Shown in pieces: positions 38,331 to 47,829 of a stretch of DNA of 64,000 nt. How positions within the stretch are numbered: the stretch's first letter is position 1; each line of letters opens with the position of its first letter. The translations under genes were made by a program, and so were the position numbers. Location: NCBI RefSeq assembly GCF_012489685.1, contig NC_080044.1, positions 52,824,964 through 52,888,963 of the forward strand, written 5' to 3'. Source of the stretch: Lotus japonicus (lineage: Eukaryota > Streptophyta > Magnoliopsida > Fabales > Fabaceae). The notes beneath the pieces were generated by a model, which saw only the letters and a list, made by a program, of their open reading frames with translations, did no database searches and was not told the DNA's origin.

Positions 38331-38846
38331 CTTAATCGTGAAATACTCTAGTAGCAACACTTCAAAACCATCCTCTTGGTGGCAAGATTTGAAGGCTGTG
38401 AGTTTTGTGGAAGGGGGAGGGGGATGGTTTGACACTAATCTCAAAAGAAGGGTGGGACGTGGGAATGATGTGGGCTTCTGGGAAGAGGTTTGGCACAATG
38501 AGTATCTGCTCAAAGATAAATATCCAAGGCTTTATTTGATGTCAACCAAAGCAAACAAATCAATTGAAGAAATGGGGGTTTGGAGAGATGGAACTTGGAC
38601 TTGGGAGTTTGGTTGGAGAAGGAGTCTGAGAGACCACGCACCACCGAACCTTCCTCTTCTTCCTCGGTTCCGGTTCCGATTCCGGTTCCTGTTCCTGTTC
38701 CTCCTAGTCCTAGGTCGAAGGTAAATCATGGATTCCACGTATTTTATCACGATATGAATGCCATGTTCATCGCATATCAGAGATTTGATTTCTCTTTATT
38801 GATTACGATATCTTTCCATATTATTAGGATTGATTTAACTAGACAT

Positions 38847-39135
38847 CTTGCAATTAAGGATTAGGATTGATTCTTACTGTAATTAGAGGTATTGCAATTA
38901 AAGATTAGGGTTGATTCTTACCGTAATTAGATGTATTGCAATTAAGGATTAGGATTGATTCTTATGCTAATTATACGTATTGCAATTAAGGATTAGGGTT
39001 GATTCTTACTATAATTAGACGTATTGCAATTAAGGATTAGGATTGATTCTTATGCACGTATTGCAATTAAGGATTAGGGTTGATTCTTACTATAATGAGA
39101 CGTATTGCAATTAAGGGTTAGGATTGGTTCTTACA
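38847..39135. repeat. 44-base minisatellite, left arm
   Basis: About seven units that begin TTGCAATTAAGGATTAGG and continue with GATTCTTACTGTAATTAGA-like sequence; most are 44 bases and one is shortened. It lies in the first intron of the broken AAA gene and has a mirrored partner at 45782-46083. Confidence 0.85.
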
Positions 39136-39390
39136 TATTTCGTTTAAATCAAGTTTTCCAAACAAATTCACTGGTAACATTGGTTCTTCTTATAGAATGA
39201 GCTGCTGAAGGAGCAGCTTAATCAAGATGCTGAGGATCTCAAAGTGAAAAGGAATGAGCTTGTGTAAGTTTTAATTGCTTCTCAACTTTGATTGTTGTTT
39301 CTAGGTTGCTTCTTCTTTAAGTTTTGATTAGATTCTTAGGTCCTGATTGTTGCAATTATAGTGTTTAAAGCATAAATTTTATTTACAGGC

Positions 39391-41517
39391 TGTAACACCC
39401 TCTAAACCCCGCATAATAATATATCATAAATCAGAGTAAAATGCATAACACAGAGGGTGTCACACTTATTCTCCAGAAACATAAATCAAAACACCTGTCA
39501 TGCTCATAATAAATATATAAATTTTCCAACTTTAATGTCGCAACATCATATGCATAGCACAGCGAATTTATTTCAACTCCAAAATTTAACATAAAGAGAG
39601 TTCATAGGTAACTCTTAACATCAAGGTACAAAACTAAACATTTCCCGGTGTTACATAACAGAGCATGACTCCCCTAACTAAACCGTAAATGAAAGACTAG
39701 CTCCTCCAACTAACCCTCGCGAGAAGCTCCACTATCTTGGGTACCTCAGCGATGTCGCATAGAACATCATTCCAACAGAAGGGTGAGAACTCATATCATA
39801 TGGATAAGCATAATAATAAATAATGTAAAAGCTTATCTATGCTCCACATAAATTACTCACATTCACTAACAAATAATAAATTATGTAATTTTAACATAAT
39901 TAATCAAGTTCACAGTTATGGCAAATACTCCATAAATTATAGCTCAATTAGAACATATATAATAGTCTCTAATTACCACCACATCAAATCTCTCCAAAAA
40001 TATCACCATAACACATATGACTCAAGTGAGACCCGTGCAAATGCCTTTGGTACCAAAGTTGTTATCCTTAGCGGTATCACCGCGTCCACTCCAGACAGAT
40101 AACCACCAATAAAGCCCTCGCTTTAGGCTTCAAAACCACTCTAGTTTTGGGACAAGTCACTAGCCTCCACGAGAACTAGCAAACATTGCCTCTTGACAAC
40201 TATGCAGTGTATTGTGCAAAACTCAACTAACATATGCATATTTAGACCATCTCCAAGTCCTAATTATTTTAGCATATTCATCACCAGTTGCACAAAACAC
40301 ATATTACATGTTATCAATTATACAACTTGCAATCACAACAACTTAGCATCTCAAACATAACATCAATTCAGAAACAACATCATATAATGATTATTAAAAA
40401 TAGATGTAAATTAAATATAATTCATATATAACAGGTTCTGCAACTATTTCCTAAAGACTGAATTTCTCTCTAAATTTTCCCAAAAACTCGCGACATGCTC
40501 CTGTTCGCCATCTCGCGACATCTCACTGCACAACTCGCCATGTCGCGACATCTCACGACATCTCCCTACGCAACTTGCCATGTCGCTGAATAACTCGCCA
40601 TGTCGCGACATCTCACGACATCTCCCTACGCAACTCGCCATGTCGCGACATCCTCCTGCGCAACTCGCCATGTGCGCGCACCACACATCTAATGAACTAT
40701 TAAACAAATGTAAATTATCAAATGTACTCAGAAAAATCTAATATTTTTATCATGGTTCCGTATACACGTTTTGTAAACCTCTATAAATTTTCAAGTCACA
40801 ATTCGAAGTACAAAAATCAGGAAAAATCGTACACTAACCGCAGTTCGTAAGAAACTGGACAGCTTAACCTATACTCACTAAAATCAACATAACTCGAGCT
40901 ACAGACGTCGGAATGACGTGAAACCAGTGGCAAAAGTTTCGTAACAGAAAAACCTACAACTTTTATGAAGACTACTTCTTCAAATTCGGCCATTAACATA
41001 GCAGGAAAAAGGGTACAAGAGAACGTAAATTTCTGCGCATCATGCAAGCCTATCATCTACCCCCAAAATCATCTAAAAACCAAACCCTAACTATTTCAAT
41101 TTGGGAATTTTTGCAACCTAGGGTTCCTAAATCATGCTTTCTATCATTATCCACTATCATACCAATCCATAAAACATGAATTCAAACCCTTACCTCTTGA
41201 AGATCAAATTCTAGGTTTTTCTTCTCTTTTCTCCCCTTCTCTCTTTCACGCTTCTTTTCTTCTCCTCTGCTAACTTCTCCAATTCTCAAATTCTGATTTC
41301 TCTCTTTCTAATTCACTCATATCCCTTAAATAGTCATACTATTGGGCCCCACTCTCAATTACTCACACAAAAACCTAACAACCTTATTTATCTAAATCTT
41401 ATTCTATATCACATGAGATTTAAATTATAATCACATAATTCATCAAATTACCATATAGCATAATAATAATTAAGATAAAATAATAAATAACCTAATAACG
41501 AAAAGTGGGGTGTTACA
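39391..41517. mobile_element. Solo LTR (2,127 bases), probably Ty3/gypsy
   Basis: Starts TGTAACACCC and ends GGGTGTTACA, so it has TG...CA ends. It is flanked by perfect 5-base duplications CAGGC (39386-39390 and 41518-41522). The right palindrome arm has a single CAGGC and no insert, which gives a clean empty-site comparison. No coding sequence lies inside. Length and termini fit a solo LTR of a Tekay/Del-like chromovirus, but the clade is inferred. The insertion falls exactly at a former intron-exon border. Confidence 0.85.
40490..40690. repeat. Short tandem subrepeats inside the solo LTR
   Basis: Repeats built from CTCGCCATGTCGCGACATCT and CACGACATCTCCCTACGCAA, in two to four imperfect units. 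GC content is well above the rest of the LTR, and each unit contains TCGCGA palindromes. Subrepeats of this kind are common in LTR U3/R regions. Confidence 0.7.
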
Positions 41518-42827
41518 CAGGCTTTGGTCCGACGCGGAATAGAATGTGCTGGAATCCAAAACTTGCGTATTAAGGATTTGGTACTTACAAGCGAAAGCAT
41601 GTATGTTTATGCTTTAGCATTTGCCTGTCAAAACTTGTTTCTCCTATACCAACTTTACATTTTTTTACATTGCAGGTGCAGACAAGGTGGTTGGTTGGGC
41701 TTTAACCCATCACGCCTCAAACCTTGTATTGTCCGCTGAGAGGTGATCAATAACTTGTCATGTTTCTTATTTAAAACTGTATATTTGACTTGATGCTTTG
41801 TTTTCCTATAGTATCCTACATGGACTTCAGTTGTTGAACTCTAACAATAATGAATCAAAGAAGGTTTTTAAGGTATTTTTATGATTTTTTTTCCATTGAT
41901 ATTTGTTCTAGCTAGCTTTTCTCCTAGTATTAAATCACATTGTTTGCGTTGTCCAACCAGGATCTTGTATTTGAAGACGAATATGAGAAAAGGCTCCTGG
42001 ATAATGTCATCACACCTAGTGACATTGGTGTTAGTTTTAATGATATTGGGGCTCTTGAAGATGTGAAGGATACACTGAAGAAATTGGTGATGCTCCCCAT
42101 ACAAAGGCCTGAGCTCTACACCAAGGGGAAATTAACCAAGGTTTTGTTTGTTTTAATGCACTTTAATCTTTTGATGCTCTGCCTTTATGTCCATGTTATA
42201 ATCCTGTTTAGGAGAAATTAGGAGCTTACAAGCATCTCTTATAGGCATGTATGATTTACAAAATTATGATGATTTAACAATTAAGCTTTGTCGAAATAAA
42301 TGTGCAGCCGTGCAGAGGTATCCTTTTATTTGGTCCCCCGGGAACAGGTAAAACAATGCTTGCAAAGGCAATTGCTACTGATGCTGGGGCAAACTTTATC
42401 AACATTTCTCTGTCTAGCATTACTTCTAAGGTCCCAAATCGGTTTTGTTCTCCACCTTTACCTCTTTGTCATTCTTAATAGAATCACATGAATAAATTTA
42501 GCAATAATGGAATTTCTGTTTTTTTAACTGAATCACATGAAATTTTACCTAACTCCTTCTTGAAAACTTAAGTTGTTGCCCTTTTGGCTTCAGTTTAATG
42601 GCGAGGAGGAGAAATTTGTGAAAGCTATGTTCTCTGTGGCGAGGAAAATTTCTCCTACTGTTATATTTGTCGATGAAGTAAGCATTTTTTCTTATAAGTG
42701 TAATTATATTGGTTTTATTTATTCATTGACTATTGGGATGAACTACTCTATCAATTCTGCTACTTGAGGCCTTTCTGTTTCTGCATTGGATTATTCTCAT
42801 CTGGTTTGTGCTGAGGAGTATTAGGTT

Positions 42828-43312
42828 CTGTTGCTGTTAATTCTGTGCCTGTTAGCGTTGTGGGAATGAGCTAAACATGTCAGATGTGTGCTGCTGTTGA
42901 TCTTTTCTGCTGTGGTTCAGTTGTTGTTACTTTTGATGCTGTTAATTCGGTGCCTGCTTGCGTTGTGAGAAGGAGTTGAACATGTCAGATGTGCTGCTGT
43001 TGATCTTTTCTGTTGTGGTTCTGTTGCTGGTACTTTGATGCTGTTAATTATGTGCCTGTTTGTGTTGTGGGAATGAGTGAACATATCAGATGTGTGCTGC
43101 TGCTGATCTTTTCTGCTGTGGTGTGTGTTGCTATTGGACCAACATGATTCATGTTGGTTTCCTATTTTTTCTTTCTTTTCCTGTTACTGTTTGTTCCTTT
43201 CTTGTTCTTTTCTTTGATGTGTAGTTTTGTACTATAAACTTTAACTCACTTGGGAGAGTGTGTTCCCAAGATTTCTTAATATTTTATATATCATTTCTCC
43301 TTTCAAAAAAAA
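42828..43312 (+). mobile_element. Retroposon tail with tandem units, left arm intron
   Basis: Three imperfect units of roughly 100 bases, each with GCTGTTAATT, then GTGCCTG, AACATGTCAGATGTG and TTGATCTTTTCTGCTGTGG, are followed by T-rich sequence and a run of A near 43306-43312. It resembles a LINE 3' end that already carried internal tandem repeats. A mirrored copy lies at about 43711-44200. Confidence 0.55.
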
Positions 43313-43710
43313 ACTTCACCCTCTTTGTTTCAGGCAGATAGCTTGTTGAGTCACAGGGGAAATCCAAGGGAGAGCGAAAAACTTCGGAAGTTGAAGAACG
43401 AGTTTATGGTGAACTGGGATGGTTTACTGACTAAAAATACTGACCTATTTCTATTTAACCAAAATCTAGCAGAGATAAAAAGAAACTAAATCTATCTAAA
43501 CCTATCTCTAAATCTATCTTAGTTTTAGATAGATTTAGTTTCTTTTTATCTCTTTGTTAGATTTTGGTTAAATAGAGATAGGTCAGTATTTTTAGTCAGT
43601 AAACCATCTCAGTTCACCATAAACTCGTTCTTTAACTTCCGAAGTTTTTCGCTCTCCCTTGGATTTCCCCTGTGACTCAACAAGCTATCTGCCTGAAACA
43701 AAGCGGGTGA

Positions 43711-44200
43711 AGTTTTTTTTTGAAAGGAGAAATGATATATAAAATATTAAGAAATCTTGGGAACACACTCTCCCAAGTGAGTTAAAGTTCATAGTACAAA
43801 ACTACACATCAAAGAAAAAGAAAAAAAAAGAACAAGAAAGGAACAAACAGTAACAGGAAAAGAAAGAAAAAACAAGAAACCAACATGAATCATGCTGGTC
43901 CAATAGCAACACACACCACAGCAGAAAAGATCAGCAGCACACATCTGATATGTTCACTCATTCCCACAACACAAACAGGCACATAATTAACAGCATCAAA
44001 GTACCAGCAACAGAACCACAACAGAAAAGATCAACAGCAGCACATCTGACATGTTCAACTCATTCCCACAACGCAAGCCGGCACCGAATTAACAGCATCA
44101 AAAGTAACAGCAACAGAACCACAGCAGAAAAGATCAACAGCAGCACACATCTGACATGTTTAGCTCATTCCCACAACGCTAACAGGCACAGAATTAACAA
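43711..44200 (-). mobile_element. Retroposon tail with tandem units, right arm intron
   Basis: Mirror copy of 42828-43312, in the matching intron of the right pseudogene. Its presence in both arms shows that this retroposon inserted before the inverted duplication, unlike the solo LTR. Confidence 0.55.
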
Positions 44201-45781
44201 CAACAAAAGTGACAGCAACAAAACCTAATACTCCTCAGCACAAACCAGATGAGAATAATCCAATGCAGAAACAGAAAGGCCTCAAGTAGCATAATTGATA
44301 GGGTAGTTCATCCCAATAGTCAATGAATAAATAAAACCAATATAATTACACTTATAAGAAAAAATGCTTACTTCATCGACAAATATAACAGTAGGAGAAA
44401 TTTTCCTCACCACAGAGAACATAGCTTTCACAAATTTCTCCTCCTCGCCATTAAACTGAAGCCAAAAGGGCAACAATAAGTTTTCAAGAAGGAGTTAGGT
44501 AAAATTTCATGTGATTCAGTTAAAAAAACAGAAATTCCATTATTGCTAAATTTATTCATGTGATTCTATTAAGAATGACAAAGAGGTAAAGGTGGAGAAC
44601 AAAACAGATTTGACCTTACCTTAGAAGTAATGCTAGACAGAGAAATGTTGATAAAGTTTGCCCCAGCTTCAGTAGCAATTGCCTTTGCAAGCATTGTTTT
44701 ACCTGTTCCCGGGGGACCAAATAAAAGGATACCTCTGCACGGCTGCACATTTATTTCGACAAAGCTTAACTGTTAAATCATCATAATTTTGTAAATCATA
44801 CATGCCTATAAGAGATGCTTGTAAGCTCCTAATTTCTCCTAAACAGGATTATAACATGGACATAAAGGCAGAGCATCAAAAGATTAAAGTGCATTAAAAC
44901 AAACAAAACCTTGGTTAATTTCCCCTTGGTGTAGAGCTCAGGCCTTTGTACGGGGAGCATCACCAATTTCTTCAGTGTATCCTTCACATCTTCAAGAGCC
45001 CCAATATCATTAAAACTAACACCAATGTCACTAGGTGTGATGACATTATCCAGGAGCCTCTTCTCATATTCGTCTTCAAATACAAGGTCCTGGTTGGACA
45101 ACGCAAACAATGTGATTTAATACTAGAAGAAAAGCTAGCTAGAACAAATATCAATGGAAAAAAAATCATAAAAATACCTTAAAAACCTTCTTTGATTCAT
45201 TATTGTTAGAGTTCAACAACTGAAGTCCATGTAGGATACTATAGGAAAACAAAGCATCAAGTCAAATATACAGTTTTAAATAAGAAACATGACAAGTTAT
45301 TGATCACCTCACCTCTCAGCGGACAATACAAGGTTTGAATGCAAGGCGTGATGGGTTAAAGCCCAACCAACCACCTTGTCTGCACCTGCAATGTAAAAAA
45401 ATGTAAAGGTGGTATAGGAGAAACAAGTTTTGACAGGCAAATGCTAAAGCATAAACATACATACTTTCGCTTGTAAGTAGCAAACCCTTAATACGCAAGT
45501 TTTGGATTCCAGCACATTCTATTCCGCGTCGGACCAAAGCCTGTAAATAAAATTTATGCTTTAAACACTATAATTGCAACAATCAGGACCTAAGAATCTA
45601 ATCAAAACTTAAAGAAGAAACAACCTAGAAACAACAATCAAAGTTGAGAAGCAATTAAAACTTACACAAGCTCATTCCTTTTCACTTTGAGATCCTCAGC
45701 ATCTTGATTAAGCTGCTCCTTCAGCAGCTCATTCTATAAGAAGAACCAATGTTACCAGTGAATTTGTTTGGAATACTTGAT

Positions 45782-46083
45782 TTAAACGAAATATGTAAGA
45801 ACCAATCCTAATCCTTAATTGCAATACGTCTCATTATAGTAAGAATCAACCCTAATCCTTAATTGCAATACGTGCATAAGAATCAATCCTAATCCTTAAT
45901 TGCAATACGTCTAATTATAGTAAAAATCAACCCTAATCCTTAATTGCAATACGTATAATTAGCATAAGAATCAATCCTAATCCTTAATTGCAATACATCT
46001 AATTACGGTAAGAATCAACCCTAATCTTTAATTGCAATACCTCTAATTACAGTAAGAATCAATCCTAATCCTTAATTGCAAGA
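45782..46083. repeat. 44-base minisatellite, right arm
   Basis: The reverse-complement counterpart of the array at 38847-39135, with the same order of unit variants, including the shortened unit. The matched order shows that the array existed before the arms were duplicated. Confidence 0.85.
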
Positions 46084-46313
46084 TGTCTAGTTAAATCAAT
46101 CCTAATAATATGGAAAGATATCGTAATCAATAAAGAGAAATCAAATCTCTGATATGCGATGAACATGGCATGCTTATCGTGATAAAATACGTGGAATCCA
46201 TGATTTACCTTCGACCTAGGACTAGGAGGAACAGGAACAGGAACAGGAACAGGAACCGGAACCGAGGAAGAAGAGGAAGGTTCGGTGGTGCGTGGTCGCT
46301 TCGGTGTTGCTTG

Positions 46314-46321
46314 TATTTATA
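46314..46321 (-). promoter_or_regulatory. TATA-like box outside the right palindrome arm
   Basis: TATAAATA on the minus strand, 17 bases outside the limit of the right arm. A start about 30 bases downstream would fall near 46285, just inside the arm. From there, transcription would cross the right arm, the 23-base spacer and then the left arm in antisense. Confidence 0.4.
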
Positions 46322-47829
46322 TTCCCAGTAACGACTCGTCCATCCCATTCTCCACCCTTTCATTATTCCAGAACCTCTTAATTCAACCAAACACCTAAAA
46401 CCTCAGGGTGGAATTGGGGGAAGGAAAAATTGTAAAGAGATGAGAGAACGTCGGTGAAGAAAATTTGAGCGACTAAACAAAAAGCGGAGTGAGGGAAGGA
46501 AATGAAAGAGGAGGAGGGGAAATTTGGGTGAGGGTGAAGTTGAAGAAGAAGGGGTGTGAGACAATTTCTCAGTGAGAGTGAAGCTGACGCCAAAAATTAG
46601 TATTTTTTTTCCTATTATTAAAATAAAATTAGTTATTTGAATAAATTAAATTCTACAATAAAAATTAAGAGGACCTTTTTTATTTTATATGTAATGTAAT
46701 ACTATTTTATAATTTGTAATTTAGTGTTAAATATTTTAAAATATACTGAAAGTGTGGTACTCTTCATTTTATAAGTCTATTGGAGCAATGCCTCAAAAAT
46801 TCCGGGTGATTTTTAATTTTATGTTTTGAATTTTTAAAAATTCATAAAGTAGTTTTCCACTTCATCAATCTAGTTTTTGTTTTTGTTTTATTTTTAGTTT
46901 TAAAAAGTTGTTGTCAACTTGGTAAATTTACAATAATCATCATGTTTATAAGACATATTCTGTCAATATTACTTAGTAGCAAGTGGTGGGTGGATGTTAC
47001 TTGGTGCGACACTGGTGGTGGTGGTGGATGAAGAGCGGAATGTTATATGGTGGCGGCGGCGATCGTGATGGAGTCGGCAACAGTGGTGATAATAATGGAG
47101 GTGATGGTTGTGGCAGTGACTGTGATGAAGGTTGTGACTGTGATAGAAGTCATTTAGCTTTCTATTAATTTAGGTTTTGAGGGACTTCTGTATGGTCTCT
47201 TTAGGGTTTTACTTCATGATATATGTTGATTGGGTCAAGTGAGTGTGCATGTTTGATCTTCATGTCCTTATGTTTTGTGCACTGTTGTAGCACTTTTGAA
47301 ATTGAGTCTCACACGTTGTAAGTGACGTTTTCCAACTCTTTGGGAATTTAATTTCAAGCATTATTGACAAAAGGAAAAAAAAAATTTATTTGATCATGTC
47401 TCTATTCAATGTGTTTTTCTTATAGGCATGTCTCTAATCAATATGTAACTTCCGAGCATCAACACCTAAATTTTTTTTTGCTGCATTGGAAGAACATCAA
47501 CACCTAAAATTTAGGTAGCTGAAAATCATTAGTGAATTTTAAAAAATAAATAGTATATTTTCGATTTCTTGTTGAGAAAATCATAAACTCCAATCTACTT
47601 GTATGATTTGTTGTTTTCATCGCTAGTAAACATAATGCACTCGTCTTAGTCTTACCATTGAAAATAACCACAATCAAGAACTTTATTCTCTTCTTTTATG
47701 CATAGTAATGAAACCTAAGTCCTTCCATAACCTATGAAGTGATAAAAAGACAGAGGGAACTCAGCTTACACCTCAAAGACTTGCTACAAAACAACAAACT
47801 ACAAGGCACAGTGAACCAATTCACACTTT
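46322..47829. other. Interval between AAA pseudogene and malate synthase, with a GGN tract
   Basis: 46322-46600 is the outer flank of the AAA pseudogene (possible former promoter, purine-rich on the plus strand near 46430-46560). 46983-47150 is a degenerate GGT/GGC/GAT tract like that at 20345-20490; its open frame is a composition effect. The rest is AT-rich, and the part next to 47829 should include the malate synthase 3' untranslated region. Confidence 0.4.

Larger units (their letters stand above)
35150..38631 (+). mobile_element. Plus-strand LINE remnant, cut off at the palindrome edge
   Basis: An L1-type LINE without a 3' end. It contains the end of ORF1-like sequence, a nearly full endonuclease (35668-36400), RT (36794-38320) and the start of the zf-RVT region (to 38631), where it stops abruptly without poly-A at the left edge of the AAA-ATPase palindrome. 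In-frame stops and shifts (for example a stop after TYDSVR at 37435) show it is inactive. The first 65 bases resemble a different element (copia RT). Confidence 0.85.
38632..43443 (+). pseudogene. Truncated AAA-ATPase pseudogene, left copy
   Basis: Exons resemble the C-terminal half of large plant AAA proteins of the spastin/katanin-like (meiotic clade) group. Segments: 38632-38720 (RPRTTEPSSSSSVPVP), 39196-39263 (NELLKEQLNQDAEDLK), 41521-41600 (ALVRRGIECAGIQNL), 41676-41742, 41812-41872, 41961-42140 (SDIGVSFNDIGALEDVKD), 42308-42430 with Walker A GPPGTGKT, 42594-42677 with Walker B VIFVDE, and 43334 to about 43443 (NEFMVNWDGLLTKNT). The gene stops at the palindrome centre, before the sensor and arginine-finger motifs. 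Phase fails between the 41600 and 41676 segments, the usual Trp after SITSK is absent, and the long middle of the protein is missing between the first two segments. Confidence 0.8.
38632..43500 (+). repeat. Left arm of a large inverted repeat
   Basis: Pairs base for base, in reverse complement, with 43524-46297. The outer limit is GACCACG at 38632 and the inner limit is TCTATCTAAA at 43500, followed by a 23-base spacer. The arm is longer than its partner because of a 2.1 kb solo LTR (39391-41517); without it about 2.74 kb remain. Only scattered substitutions and small indels were seen between the arms, so the duplication looks fairly recent. Confidence 0.9.
43524..46297 (-). repeat. Right arm of the large inverted repeat
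   Basis: Reverse-complement partner of the left arm, 2.77 kb, without the LTR. It runs from TTTAGATAGATTTAG at the centre to CGTGGTC at 46297. Sequence beyond 46297 is unique in the window and contains a TATA-like box, so this arm seems to keep the original outer flank, while the left arm abuts a LINE. Confidence 0.9.
43580..46297 (-). pseudogene. Truncated AAA-ATPase pseudogene, right copy
   Basis: Mirror image of the left copy with the same exon pieces and the same inner truncation, but without the solo LTR. Walker A lies near 44700-44722 and Walker B near 44372-44390 (minus strand). Differences from the left copy include VRRGIECAGIQNLRIKGLLL in place of the RIKDLVL version. Because both copies end at the same point, the gene was broken before or during formation of the palindrome. 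A TATA-like box is just upstream at 46314-46321. Confidence 0.8.

Noticed and set aside
38338..38724. Plus-strand frame running from the LINE into the AAA exon
   Set aside because: An artificial fusion across the palindrome breakpoint at 38631/38632.
38847..39135. Regular 44-base units resembling a CRISPR array
   Set aside because: Units are contiguous diverged copies with no unique spacers, and this is plant nuclear DNA; it is a minisatellite.
40444..40707. Met/Cys/Arg repeat frame on the minus strand
   Set aside because: Direct result of the LTR subrepeats, not a protein-coding gene.
39391..41517. DNA transposon with TGTAACACCC inverted ends
   Set aside because: The ends are TG...CA, the target duplication is 5 bases and there is no transposase; a solo LTR explains it better, although the inverted ends extend for 10 bases.
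43950..44228. Plus-strand 92-residue His/Asn-rich repeat protein
   Set aside because: It is the reverse side of the tandem-unit retroposon tail inside the right palindrome arm.
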